IMG/VR virus record: IMGVR_UViG_3300025645_000494 | Location: 1-22,793 of that record | Reading direction: 5' to 3' (one strand) | Origin: a virus | Length of the DNA: 22,793 bases | In this document: one piece after another, positions 13,315 through 20,937 of the stretch | Layout of the letters: each line of letters begins with the position of its first letter | Numbering within the stretch: position 1 is the stretch's first letter | Notes under the pieces: generated by a model | The model's input: the letters and a program-made list of their open reading frames with translations, nothing else | Databases searched by the model: none | What the model was told of the DNA's origin: nothing | Program-made: the position numbers and the translations under genes

Positions 13315-14070
13315 CTAAAAAGCATCAGGATAGTACCGCCTAACATAACTTTCTTGCATGAAAACAATCGTACACCTGCAATTAATAGTCTGAGATGCGC
13401 CTCCATTTGGATCACCTGGTTTAGTCATTCCACCGCCTAAAGGGAACAAATTACCCTTTTGAATTGGTGGTTGACTATCCCAATACAAATGCTCAGTCCT
13501 TGGCTCTTTAGCTGATCCATGAATCCACTTCTTCCATAAAGATACGCCTGTCTGAGCCTCCCAATCATCTGCACTTCTTTCCTTGCCCATGTTATTAGCT
13601 CGAGTTCCTTCTGTCTTGGCAATGGCTAAGGCCCTAGCTTTACTTGGAATGATGGTCTGCAATTCTTCTGCAATCTCAAAGGTCTGCAATCCTATTTCAA
13701 GCCCTGTTGCTAAAACCTTCTGAATCTGATTTAGGGTATTTGCATTGACATCCGCAATCAACCATCCAAGGTTATCCAATACCCAAACCCTAATCCATTC
13801 CTTCCAAGTGTTAAGGAAGAACCCATCAGGCACAAATGCCTTTTCCTGTAATGGGTTCTGAACTCTGATCTGATTGTATTCGCGTTTGGCTGAATCCACG
13901 AAAACAAATTGATAGTATTCAATATAAGCCCTAATCATGGGCTGAGGATCAAAATCTATTTTTGCCTGTTCCTTTAATGCCCTTGTGAATAGCTTAATCC
14001 CTACTCGCTCATATTGAGCCATTAGGCGTAAATTCTTAACTCGGACATTTAAAAGGTTTATTCTTCGCAT
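13315..14070 (-). CDS. Head morphogenesis protein (SPP1 gp7 / Mu F type)
   Basis: A 251-residue minor head protein. The C-terminal half has the family signature: AIAKTEGTRANN near 148-160, KKWIHGSAKEPRTEHL near 180-195, GGGMTKPGDPNGGASQTINC, and the closing NCRCTIVF motif. Members bind near the portal inside the procapsid. The start ATG at 14070 overlaps the end of the portal gene by one base, the normal portal-then-gp7 order. Confidence 0.88.
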   Translation of the reverse strand: MRRINLLNVRVKNLRLMAQYERVGIKLFTRALKEQAKIDFDPQPMIRAYIEYYQFVFVDSAKREYNQIRVQNPLQEKAFVPDGFFLNTWKEWIRVWVLDNLGWLIADVNANTLNQIQKVLATGLEIGLQTFEIAEELQTIIPSKARALAIAKTEGTRANNMGKERSADDWEAQTGVSLWKKWIHGSAKEPRTEHLYWDSQPPIQKGNLFPLGGGMTKPGDPNGGASQTINCRCTIVFMQESYVRRYYPDAF

Positions 14071-15452
14071 TACGGCTGAAAATCTTGAAAGTCGGGATTA
14101 ATTCCACCTAAGAGCTGATCGCTAGCAGGAACCATATTAGACCCAATCCAATGCGCCTCTAATTCAGGCTTATCTTTGTTTTCTTCCCATCCTGCCATTA
14201 CTCGCAATTCATTACCAGTAAAAGCATAAGACTTACCATAGGTTTCAAATAGAAGCTTTAAATCAGGCTGAAGTTCTGCATAAGTGGTGGTATCAAAATC
14301 AATAATGTATTGATTTCCGAATCTGCTTTGAATCCACTCGGTTAGCTTTTCTTCAAAGTGCTGTAATTGTGGAACCACAACATCCGTAACAAGACCTTTC
14401 TGAGCGTGCTTAAAGTTCTGATCGGTTGCGTTAGGGACAAATAAAGCAGGAGATATGCCCCAAAGACCGCAAAGTTTTTCATCGTCATACTTCATTGAGT
14501 TTATAATGTCCAAAGATACCGGACTAAGCCCGATTGAATCGTATTTCAAAGGAATTGAGCTTGTAATCACTCTATTTCTGTTCTCTGATCCGTTTATGCG
14601 TTCATCTACTCTTTGATCTATCTTAGCCCTTTGCTCTGGATTAGGCCATAGGTCAGGGTTTTGGAGGTTAGGAGAAATGATACCCTTTGCACCTTCATTT
14701 TGCATAGCTTTATAACCTGCCGTTAAAGATTCGGAATTCTTTTGCATGAACTTCAACCCTGCCAATAAAGGACTTTGCCCCCTTAGCTGAGTTCCTTGAA
14801 CATCCCAAACCAGATTAGGCATTTTGATATGCAATACCTCTTCTTGTGGTATGTGGATAGTCTGATCTCCAATAGCTAATTTGTAGCCCTGAACAGGCTT
14901 GAACATATCTCCTTGGATTATCTCCACGTAATTGGAAGGCATCACCCAAAGTTCCTGAAACTTGCCTGCATTCACTCCCATATCAGGAGCAAAGCCATAG
15001 ATAAAAACTTCGCCTGTGGTATTGTACCAAATCGAAATATTATCTAAAAATTCCTTCCAAGTCTGATATGGATTTGGGTTTTTCATTAGCTTCAATACTG
15101 GATCTGAATCTACTACCAAATCCAATTCCTTTTTATAAATTTTAGCCTGCGCCCTTACCAGATCATCAGTTGATCTTTTCTTTTCCTTATAGCTTTTAGC
15201 ATTTTTAGACTCTTTGAACACTTGCAATTCACATCCCTTTGACTTGTCGGCAATCTTACGAATGATGCTGTAAACCATTGCATTACCCCTGTACCCCTCA
15301 TTGATAAAAGTGTCTTGCTTGCCATCATACCAGATTATAGCATTGTTGTTTGATAAGCCGTAAATAATGCGATTGAGTAGGTTTTCATCCCTTACAGGAC
15401 TGTTTAAAAAAGATTGACCGCCATTGAATATGTTTTTTAGCCTTTGAATCAT
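14070..15452 (-). CDS. Portal protein, HK97 family
   Basis: A 460-residue portal subunit that forms the dodecameric DNA gate at the unique vertex. Visible features: YRGNAMVYSIIRKIADKS near 54-71, DNISIWYNTTGEVFIYG near 137-153, LHIKMPNLVWDVQGTQLRGQ near 205-224 with the conserved S-P-L that follows, and LCGLWGISPALFVPN near 329-343, followed by a helix-rich wing. Length is normal. The start at ATG 15452 lies 17 nt past late promoter C. Confidence 0.9.
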   Translation of the reverse strand: MIQRLKNIFNGGQSFLNSPVRDENLLNRIIYGLSNNNAIIWYDGKQDTFINEGYRGNAMVYSIIRKIADKSKGCELQVFKESKNAKSYKEKKRSTDDLVRAQAKIYKKELDLVVDSDPVLKLMKNPNPYQTWKEFLDNISIWYNTTGEVFIYGFAPDMGVNAGKFQELWVMPSNYVEIIQGDMFKPVQGYKLAIGDQTIHIPQEEVLHIKMPNLVWDVQGTQLRGQSPLLAGLKFMQKNSESLTAGYKAMQNEGAKGIISPNLQNPDLWPNPEQRAKIDQRVDERINGSENRNRVITSSIPLKYDSIGLSPVSLDIINSMKYDDEKLCGLWGISPALFVPNATDQNFKHAQKGLVTDVVVPQLQHFEEKLTEWIQSRFGNQYIIDFDTTTYAELQPDLKLLFETYGKSYAFTGNELRVMAGWEENKDKPELEAHWIGSNMVPASDQLLGGINPDFQDFQP

Positions 15453-15469
15453 TGCAAGTACGTTTTAGA

Positions 15470-15477
15470 CAAATATA
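15470..15477 (-). promoter_or_regulatory. Late promoter C, -7 element (portal operon)
   Basis: TATATTTG on the minus strand, a full TANNTTTG match, followed by AAACG in the leader and the portal ATG 17 nt downstream. No TTTG at the expected -33 position; the upstream part is A/T-rich. Shares layout with promoters A, B and D. Confidence 0.65.
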
Positions 15478-15540
15478 CGTTTTTAATAAAAAAAAATGAT
15501 ATTTTTTAGTAGTGGGTAGTATTAATCTAAAATAAAGAAC

Positions 15541-15548
15541 TATATTTG
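15541..15548 (+). promoter_or_regulatory. Promoter -7 element of the YopX gene
   Basis: TATATTTG matches TANNTTTG and lies 29 nt before the ATG, with an ACCAAAA-type leader between. No clear TTTG -33 element is present. It diverges from late promoter C. Confidence 0.5.
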
Positions 15549-15577
15549 AATATCAATTTAACCAAAACTACAAGGAA

Positions 15578-16003
15578 ATGAGAGAGATACTATTTAGAGG
15601 AAAGGACAAAAACGGAAAATGGGAATACGGATTTTTAAGCTATTCCTCGCAAGAAGAAATCTATTACATAGGAGTGACTGAATTATTAACTCCTGTTGAT
15701 CCAAATACAGTCGGCCAATTTACTGGACTTCTCGACAAAAACGGAAAGAAGATATTTGAAGGGGATGTTATTAATGTCAATGTAGGGCATGAAAGCAGAA
15801 AAAATAATGATTTTTTAGCTTTATTTAGGCTTGGATGCGCTTCTATTTGGCCCGGTAATTCAGAAACCCCTGTAAGTTTTGCTTGCTATCAAGACCAAAT
15901 TTGGTATAACATAGGTCGATCATTTGAAAATAATATTGAACAATACATTGAAGTAATTGGAAATGTTTACGACAATCCCGATCTATTTAAAATTAAAAAT
16001 TAA
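15578..16003 (+). CDS. YopX family protein
   Basis: A 141-residue protein with the YopX pattern: opening REILFRGKDKNGKWEYG, central VGQFTGLLDKNGKKIFEGDV near 46-65, and closing IEVIGNVYDNPDLF. The family is small, beta-rich and common in phages of Firmicutes and Bacteroidetes; its role is unknown. It stands alone on the plus strand within the minus-strand packaging/head operon, with its own promoter and terminator, so it behaves as an independent accessory unit. Confidence 0.85.
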   Translation: MREILFRGKDKNGKWEYGFLSYSSQEEIYYIGVTELLTPVDPNTVGQFTGLLDKNGKKIFEGDVINVNVGHESRKNNDFLALFRLGCASIWPGNSETPVSFACYQDQIWYNIGRSFENNIEQYIEVIGNVYDNPDLFKIKN

Positions 16004-16048
16004 ATTAAGGCATTCATAAGTAGATAAATTGGGTTTAGATTGTTGATT

Positions 16049-16079
16049 AAGCCTCTGGGATATTCTCGGAGGCTTTTTT
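16049..16079 (+). terminator. Intrinsic terminator of the YopX gene
   Basis: AAGCCTC (16049-16055) pairs with GAGGCTT (16069-16075), and the stem extends inward through several G-C and G-U pairs to a very small loop. Six T end the element on the plus strand. The minus-strand side has no T-run, so late transcription from the terminase genes would not be stopped efficiently here. Confidence 0.85.
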
Positions 16080-16260
16080 ATTGGTCAAGCCAATAGAGAA
16101 ACCCTAAAAGACTAATTAGATAGCATCCACGCCCGTAAATCTCCCAATGGGTAGGATTAAGGCTTAGAAAGATAAAAGCGAATAGAAGCCATAAAAAGAC
16201 AACCGCAAACAGGATTTGAAATATGACCTTAGCCAATTCATTTTTAAGTAATTTTTTCAT
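16078..16260 (-). CDS. Small two-helix membrane protein
   Basis: A 60-residue protein with a basic head (MKKLLKNELAK), a strongly hydrophobic segment (about 13-33) and a second, weaker one (about 47-57), so it probably spans the inner membrane twice. Its ATG overlaps the end of the large terminase gene by 4 nt, so the two are translationally coupled. Size and topology would allow a holin-like or superinfection-related role, but no neighbour (such as an endolysin) supports lysis here. Confidence 0.6.
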   Translation of the reverse strand: MKKLLKNELAKVIFQILFAVVFLWLLFAFIFLSLNPTHWEIYGRGCYLISLLGFLYWLDQ

Positions 16261-17474
16261 ATCGAAAATTCAAAGTTAGAACCTAGCATTAAATCTGTAA
16301 AGCCCCAAACCATAGCATCAACCCTATCAGGACTCTTGCCTTTTTCTGGATCAAAGGAAATCATTTGAGATTCCAAGATAGGGAATAATCCAAAGTGATA
16401 AATTTTGCTTTGCTCATAAAGCGAATAGATAGGTTCAGCCCTGACATATTTGCCCTTGGTTGCCGTTACTAGCTTAACTCTATGCTTTGCGCCTGATGCC
16501 CTCAAAACACTTTCTACCATGTCACCTCCTTGGTTCTTTTCAGCTACTATGCAATCAGCTCCCCACCGTTCAAAGGCTTTGACCGCAACCATGCCCCATT
16601 CATTAGGGCTAAACTTGCCTGACAAATCTTCTAATACATAGCCATTCCCGTTCGCATCCTTTCCACATACCACAATACCTGTTTCATCTGATTCGAGATT
16701 AGCAGTTATAGCCGGGTCAATAGCAACCACTATTCGGGTTAATATCGGTTTATTCGTTACCCTTGACCTTTCAATTATCTGTCTATTCCATAGCAAGCCC
16801 TCAGCATCATCAAGCCATTTGCCTAAAAATAAGTGTTCGTATCGGTGGAGGTTTTCAGACTTAACCCGTTCGGCTTGCTGAATAAATGAATCTGAAAGGT
16901 TTTGAATATTATCCTGGTATGTGGTATGAATGTAAGTGCATTCATGCTTATGGTTGTGAACATACCTTTCATAAACCCAATGAGATTTAAAAGCAGGGTT
17001 CATTATTAAAAGCACTCGGTTTGGAATGTTCTTAGCCCTTACCGATAGGTCAATTCGATCAAATACATCTTCATCTATTAATTCCTCAGCCTCTTCCACC
17101 ACAAAGGTAGTAACCCCTGAAATTGACTTTAAATTAGCCGTTGCTGTTCCTTGACTTGTTTTGATCCCTCGGAAAAGAATCTTTGATCCTGTCTTTAAAT
17201 TGATAATCTCATTTTGGGTAATCTCAAAATCCGATACTCTGTTAAGCATTTCAATCTTTTCAATGAATTCTGGTATGATGGAAATATTCGCACTTGTCAA
17301 AGTCCATCTAGTAAATAGAATTACATGGTTTGGCTCATAGGTAAGATTAAGCAGGAATATTGCCACGTGAAAAGACTTAGCAGAACCCCTTCCACCTGTT
17401 AGAATAAAATACCTAGTCTTAGGTGGATTGATGAATAAAGGCTTGTATTGGCTAAGTAGTTTAATCTCATTCAT
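16257..17474 (-). CDS. Terminase large subunit
   Basis: A 405-residue packaging motor of the PBSX/Terminase_3 type. The ATPase half shows Walker A GGRGSAKS (27-34) and Walker B plus catalytic Glu in TTFVVEEAEE (122-131). The C-terminal RNase-H-like nuclease half shows Asp253 in VAIDPAIT, Asp263 in ESDETG and Asp386 in PDRVDAMVWG. All expected acidic residues are present, so it looks functional. It is preceded by the small subunit with an 8-nt overlap. It translocates DNA through the portal and cuts genome units. Confidence 0.93.
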   Translation of the reverse strand: MNEIKLLSQYKPLFINPPKTRYFILTGGRGSAKSFHVAIFLLNLTYEPNHVILFTRWTLTSANISIIPEFIEKIEMLNRVSDFEITQNEIINLKTGSKILFRGIKTSQGTATANLKSISGVTTFVVEEAEELIDEDVFDRIDLSVRAKNIPNRVLLIMNPAFKSHWVYERYVHNHKHECTYIHTTYQDNIQNLSDSFIQQAERVKSENLHRYEHLFLGKWLDDAEGLLWNRQIIERSRVTNKPILTRIVVAIDPAITANLESDETGIVVCGKDANGNGYVLEDLSGKFSPNEWGMVAVKAFERWGADCIVAEKNQGGDMVESVLRASGAKHRVKLVTATKGKYVRAEPIYSLYEQSKIYHFGLFPILESQMISFDPEKGKSPDRVDAMVWGFTDLMLGSNFEFSI

Positions 17475-17811
17475 TTTCCCAAATAATTGGAGGACTTACC
17501 AGTTCTTTGTCATTTGTGGTAATATCGGTTCTATCCTTCCATCCCATGTTTTTCAATGCGAAAATTACACCCGTTGGATTGTTGTCGTAAATAGCCCTTT
17601 CCTCATAAATTGATTCAACTTTTGCAGTCGCTTTTTTTATTATGTCGAAAAACTCATCCCTTTCCTTGTAGTTATAAAGCGTTTGTCTGTCTATTTCAAG
17701 GAATACCGCTAACCCTGATAAAGTTGGTCTTTCAGTTGAATTGAAGTAATCTGCAATCAAATCAGATAACTCAATCGGGTCTTTCCATATCATTGGTCTT
17801 CCTCCTGCCAT
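17467..17811 (-). CDS. Terminase small subunit
   Basis: A 114-residue DNA-recognition subunit. It has an N-terminal helix-turn-helix (LSGLAVFLEIDRQTLYNYKE, about 31-50), a central helix and the ending GVIFALKNMGWKDR near 81-94, which is characteristic of the GP3-package/Terminase_2 type. It recognises the packaging site and stimulates the large subunit. As first gene of the late strand it is placed next to the early/late divergence and is preceded by promoter D. Confidence 0.88.
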   Translation of the reverse strand: MAGGRPMIWKDPIELSDLIADYFNSTERPTLSGLAVFLEIDRQTLYNYKERDEFFDIIKKATAKVESIYEERAIYDNNPTGVIFALKNMGWKDRTDITTNDKELVSPPIIWENE

Positions 17812-17828
17812 AGTTTCTATCGTTTCCT

Positions 17829-17836
17829 CAAAAATA
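17829..17836 (-). promoter_or_regulatory. Late promoter D, -7 element (terminase genes)
   Basis: TATTTTTG on the minus strand matches TANNTTTG, lies 17 nt before the small terminase ATG and is followed by AAACG in the leader, as at the other three late promoters. No clear -33 TTTG. Confidence 0.55.
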
Positions 17837-17866
17837 CAAAATATTTAACTTTTTTTCTATTGCCAT

Positions 17867-17898
17867 ATTGTTAATACCAAAAAAGGTATTTATATTGC
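17867..17898 (+). promoter_or_regulatory. Early promoter with operator-like inverted repeat
   Basis: ATTG (17867-17870), a 20-nt spacer and TATATTGC (17891-17898) form a fair Bacteroidetes-type promoter for the plus-strand early operon. AATACC (17873-17878) and GGTATT (17885-17890) form a perfect 6-bp inverted repeat with a 6-A spacer that fills the gap between the two elements. A repressor bound there would block the promoter. Confidence 0.55.
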
Positions 17899-17928
17899 AT
17901 AAGATTTAAACCAAAAACAACAGAAACC

Positions 17929-18177
17929 ATGACATTTAATAAAAATTTTTACCAGCCAAACACAAATGCAACTTTAGAAATGGCTGAAAGCATCCTTATT
18001 AGCAAAGGAATTAAAGGAGCTGAGTTTAAAAATATGAGTCGATCTAACGGAGTATCTTTTTATTTTGACTTTAATGGAAGAGAGATAAGAGTTTCAGATC
18101 ATAGAAAAACATCATATTATGACGGTATTCAAATTGATCTTTATGAGATCAAAACGATAGGAATAAACAGAAAATAA
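17929..18177 (+). CDS. First early gene, unknown
   Basis: An 82-residue protein, first in the early operon. The N-terminal half is helical (NATLEMAESILISKGIKGAEF), followed by two or three strands (GVSFYFDFNGREIRVSDH) and a basic end. This simple helix-strand arrangement occurs in small phage regulators and anti-host proteins, but no family was recognised. The leader carries ACCAAAAACAA, as in other genes here. Leading position suggests very early expression. Confidence 0.65.
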   Translation: MTFNKNFYQPNTNATLEMAESILISKGIKGAEFKNMSRSNGVSFYFDFNGREIRVSDHRKTSYYDGIQIDLYEIKTIGINRK

Positions 18178-18218
18178 TCCAAATGCCCTTCAGTGCTTTA
18201 CTTAAACAAACCAAAACC

Positions 18219-18326
18219 ATGAAAAATCTAAAAATCACATTCTCGGAAATCATTGTAACGACAATCGCCTTATTAATTATAGCCTTTGGGATTTACTTTT
18301 CAGCTCAAGGTCTTTACATCTACTAA
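18219..18326 (+). CDS. 35-residue single-span membrane peptide
   Basis: MKNLKITFSEII followed by a hydrophobic helix (about 9-28, rich in Ile, Leu, Ala). The ATG is preceded by AAACCAAAACC, the leader typical of this operon. An in-frame ATG at 18183 would add 12 residues. It is followed after 1 nt by a second membrane peptide gene. Function unknown. Confidence 0.5.
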   Translation: MKNLKITFSEIIVTTIALLIIAFGIYFSAQGLYIY

Positions 18327-18327
18327 G

Positions 18328-18474
18328 ATGTGGAGGTTTACCGAGTGCCTAATTTTAGCAGGTCTATTTTACGGCATACTATTCAATCACAATTACATTA
18401 TCTCTTTTGTGATTTTTTACGCAATCTTCACTTTACTTGACATTCAAAAAACTATCAAAAGAAATGGACACTAA
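18328..18474 (+). CDS. 48-residue two-span membrane protein
   Basis: It starts at ATG 18328, one base after the previous stop. It has two hydrophobic segments (about 7-18 and 23-41) and a basic tail (KTIKRNGH), giving a small hairpin membrane protein. The stop overlaps the start of the next gene by 11 nt. Paired small membrane proteins early in phage operons are often host-takeover or superinfection factors; that role is only a possibility here. Confidence 0.55.
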   Translation: MWRFTECLILAGLFYGILFNHNYIISFVIFYAIFTLLDIQKTIKRNGH

Positions 18475-18721
18475 GACAATAATTTTAGACTCATTCGAGC
18501 ATAACGGCAAAGAATACCAAGCCGAAGCATCAGTAACTTATTCCATTAATGTTGAGGATGGAGATTTTGACACCCCTTCAAGTTCAGAAATCGACATTGA
18601 AGGAGTTGAAATCTGGGAGCTGAAAGTTTACCGACCTGCCTTTAATGATTGGGTAGAATGCAATCAATCATCAATTGCTAAAGCAGTAATTGAAAATATT
18701 AAAAACAATTTTGAAATCTAA
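18464..18721 (+). CDS. Unknown acidic early protein
   Basis: An 85-residue protein (start MDTKTIILDS). The frame extends upstream through a TTG at 18437, but ATG 18464 inside the end of the membrane gene is more plausible. It is beta-rich: AEASVTYSINVEDGDFDTPS, then a Glu/Asp-rich strand (EIDIEGVEIWELKVY) and a C-terminal helix (IAKAVIENIKNNFEI). The DUF-like pattern is not firmly recognised. It lies 3 nt before the next gene. Confidence 0.6.
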   Translation: MDTKTIILDSFEHNGKEYQAEASVTYSINVEDGDFDTPSSSEIDIEGVEIWELKVYRPAFNDWVECNQSSIAKAVIENIKNNFEI

Positions 18722-18724
18722 CTT

Positions 18725-19015
18725 ATGAAAATCACAATCAATAAAACAATTACTCAAGACATTGAGATACCTCCGTATTTCACGATTGACAAAAGCTACT
18801 ACATGCTAGTAGATGAGAATAAAGCTTATGTAAGGATAACCAATTTCGAATTGAATTCCGTTTTATGGCTATTCCCTCAAATCAATATGCAACCTATTTC
18901 AGCTCTAACCTATGAGATTAGCGAAATGAAATACCCGATTGTACCAATATCGGAGGCTGCTTTTAAAAACGAGTATTTAAGAACTTCTTTGAACATTGAA
19001 AAAATATGTAACTAA
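18725..19015 (+). CDS. Unknown early protein
   Basis: A 96-residue beta-type protein starting MKITINKTITQDIEIPPYFT, with an alternating strand pattern and a helical C-terminus (SEAAFKNEYLRTSLNIEKI). It ends in TAATG, overlapping the start of the ERF gene by one base, so it is co-translated with the recombinase. This slot before a single-strand annealing protein often holds small unknown genes. Confidence 0.6.
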   Translation: MKITINKTITQDIEIPPYFTIDKSYYMLVDENKAYVRITNFELNSVLWLFPQINMQPISALTYEISEMKYPIVPISEAAFKNEYLRTSLNIEKICN

Positions 19016-19611
19016 TGGAACGCACTGAAACAATTCAAAACCTTACCAAATCTTTAGCCTTATTCCATGTGAAAGTAGGTAAGATTAAAAAGGATGCTTC
19101 TAACCCTTTCTTTAAATCAAGCTATGCAAGTTTGAGCCATATTCTAGAAGAGATTGGAACGCCATTGCAAGAATCGGGATTGGTTATTAGCCAATTTCCG
19201 GATGGAGAAGGATTGGTAACAATGCTAATTCATGCCGAATCAGGTGAATATATTTCATCTAATTATGTGATGCCTGTATCTAAGCAAAATGATCCACAGG
19301 CTTTAGGTTCTGCTATTTCCTATGCTAGAAGATATGCAGTCACTTCAATCCTTAGCCTTAATGTTTCAGATGATGATGCAGAAGGAGCAATGAAAAGAGG
19401 TGCAGCAAACCCTAAGCAAACCAAACCACCTTACCAACCAAAAGCAGATCAGCCAGAAGATAATAGACCTTGGTTAAACAAAGGCGAACAGTTAGATAAG
19501 GCAATGGAATACCTAAGAACAGGTCAAGGCTCAATTGAGGTAATCAAAAAGAAGTACAAAATCTCAAAAGAAATTCAAGCATCATTAGACCAAGTAATCG
19601 AAAAACTATGA
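19015..19611 (+). CDS. erf: ERF family single-strand annealing protein
   Basis: A 198-residue recombinase of the ERF superfamily. The family core covers residues 1-130: FHVKVGKIKKDASNPFFKSSYASLSHI near 18-44, LQESGLVISQFP near 52-63, and the hallmark ALGSAISYARRYAVTSIL near 97-114, followed by the acidic VSDDDAEGA. A Pro/Lys-rich linker (135-155) leads to a C-terminal helical domain that probably contacts single-strand-binding protein or other partners. It promotes strand annealing for genome circularisation and recombination. Followed by a Gp157-type gene with a 4-nt overlap. Confidence 0.92.
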   Translation: MERTETIQNLTKSLALFHVKVGKIKKDASNPFFKSSYASLSHILEEIGTPLQESGLVISQFPDGEGLVTMLIHAESGEYISSNYVMPVSKQNDPQALGSAISYARRYAVTSILSLNVSDDDAEGAMKRGAANPKQTKPPYQPKADQPEDNRPWLNKGEQLDKAMEYLRTGQGSIEVIKKKYKISKEIQASLDQVIEKL

Positions 19612-20099
19612 AATCACTATTTGAAATATCCCAAAAAGCATATGATTTAGCATCTTTTCTAGAAGATGGGGAATTTACCCCTGAAATGGAAACAGCCTTA
19701 GCAATCAATCAAGAAGAATTGCAAAAGAAGGCTTTAAACTATGCCTATGTAATCAAATCATTTGAATCGGATGTAGATGCCATTGATAATGAGGTAAAGC
19801 GATTACAAGCCATGAAAACGGCAAAGAACAACGCTTTGAACAGAATGAAAGATACCATTAGCCATGCCATGCAGATTTACGGCATTGATAAGGTTGAAAG
19901 TCCTACCCTAAAACTGAGCTTTAGAAAGTCTTATCCAGTGGAAATCCAATTCCCTGAAATGATTAATTCAAAGTTTAAGAGAATCAAGATTACCGAAACC
20001 GAAACCATTGATAAAATTGCCATCAAGAAAGCAATTGATGCAGGCGAAACGGTTGAAGGTGCAGTAGTCAATGTAAACTATAACCTTCAAATAAAGTGA
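19608..20099 (+). CDS. Siphovirus Gp157-family protein
   Basis: A 163-residue protein with the Gp157 pattern: an N-terminal helix with FEISQKAYDLASFLEDGE, a long coiled-coil middle (about 40-105: VIKSFESDVDAIDNEVKRLQAMKTAK-type heptads), then a beta part with SPTLKLSFRKSYPVEI and ITETETIDKIAIKKAIDAGE. The family is linked to phage resistance and to recombination modules and is usually found beside SSAP genes, as here. The ATGA/GTGA overlaps on both sides show tight coupling. Confidence 0.85.
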   Translation: MKSLFEISQKAYDLASFLEDGEFTPEMETALAINQEELQKKALNYAYVIKSFESDVDAIDNEVKRLQAMKTAKNNALNRMKDTISHAMQIYGIDKVESPTLKLSFRKSYPVEIQFPEMINSKFKRIKITETETIDKIAIKKAIDAGETVEGAVVNVNYNLQIK

Positions 20100-20329
20100 T
20101 AAGCAAAATCATAGGGCTTTTAAGAGAAGGGAAAAGACCAAAAGAAATCCGGCAAAACTTAAAAGTTCCTATGGCTTTGATTCAGCAAGTCAGGCGAGAA
20201 AACGGATATTTAAAGCCTTACCTCCTTACACTTTGCGTAATATGTGGAGCAAAGAAAAAATCCAATCTATTTTGTGGATTCCATTATTACAGATACACTA
20301 AATCAAAAAAATACACTAACCAAAAATAA
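20096..20329 (+). CDS. Small HTH protein with C-terminal cysteines
   Basis: A 77-residue basic protein starting at GTG 20096, which overlaps the previous stop (GTGA). Residues 1-38 look like a resolvase-type helix-turn-helix (IGLLREGKRPKEIRQNLKVP). The C-terminal part holds CVICG and, 11 residues on, a CGFH segment, compatible with a zinc finger. It may bind DNA as a local regulator or replication accessory factor. No named family was recognised. Confidence 0.6.
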   Translation: MISKIIGLLREGKRPKEIRQNLKVPMALIQQVRRENGYLKPYLLTLCVICGAKKKSNLFCGFHYYRYTKSKKYTNQK

Positions 20330-20331
20330 CT

Positions 20332-20544
20332 ATGAAAGCATATTGGGAAGATTTACAAGAAATGGAATTACACGTTTATGTAAACAATCAAGAAAGATTA
20401 GCCTTTGCCTTTGAAGCAGGTAAGCCATTATTTGAGGCTGATTTAAAGCAGGCTCAAGAGATCCAAATGTGGATTAATCGCAAAGTTTCCGAAATGGAAG
20501 AAACTCAAAGAAATAAATTACCAATCTGGAAAAGAATATTTTAA
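20332..20544 (+). CDS. Unknown 70-residue protein
   Basis: A helical, charged protein, start MKAYWEDLQE. It begins with acidic and aromatic residues and is followed by AEAGKPLF-like and EIQMWINRKVSEMEE helices. Leader AACCAAAAATAACT matches the operon's non-SD style. Two bases separate it from the next gene. No family recognised. Confidence 0.55.
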   Translation: MKAYWEDLQEMELHVYVNNQERLAFAFEAGKPLFEADLKQAQEIQMWINRKVSEMEETQRNKLPIWKRIF

Positions 20545-20546
20545 TC

Positions 20547-20930
20547 ATGGAAAGAACTAGCCAAAAACGTGCGCAAAACCTCGGACTATCTAAGAATAAA
20601 AAAATCTTAGCTGAAATTGAAAAGAGTTACCGGAACAGCGAGCCTATCAATGATATTGCATTGAAATTACAGCTAACCCCTAGCCAAGTTAGCAGGATTG
20701 TTTACAAGGTCTTAAAATGCCCTAAGTCAGGAAGGAACAGCAACCAGGGAAGGCCAAAAAGTAACTGGAAACCTGAGCTAACCGAATATCAGAAAGATAG
20801 GATTCATCAATTAGCCCTGTTTGATTACACGGCAAGAGAAATATCAGAAGATACGGGAGTCGCTGTCAAGTCAGTAAAATGGACTATTGAAAGCCTTAAT
20901 TTGGCTGAGAACTTAGTAGAATTGGATTAA
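20547..20930 (+). CDS. Putative DNA-binding protein with two HTH segments
   Basis: A 127-residue basic protein. A first HTH-like segment spans about 34-53 (PINDIALKLQLTPSQVSRIV) and a second spans about 92-112 (YTAREISEDTGVAVKSVKWT). Between them is a basic linker (PKSGRNSNQGRPKSNWK). The arrangement resembles small phage regulators or transposase-type N-termini. It is the last gene before the structured leader and terminator at 20938-21045, so it could regulate that switch; this is inference. Confidence 0.6.
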   Translation: MERTSQKRAQNLGLSKNKKILAEIEKSYRNSEPINDIALKLQLTPSQVSRIVYKVLKCPKSGRNSNQGRPKSNWKPELTEYQKDRIHQLALFDYTAREISEDTGVAVKSVKWTIESLNLAENLVELD

Positions 20931-20937
20931 TAATTCT

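Noticed and set aside
16078-16260. Holin call
   Set aside because: Two hydrophobic segments would allow it, but there is no endolysin or spanin nearby, and small membrane proteins are common; left as an unnamed membrane protein.
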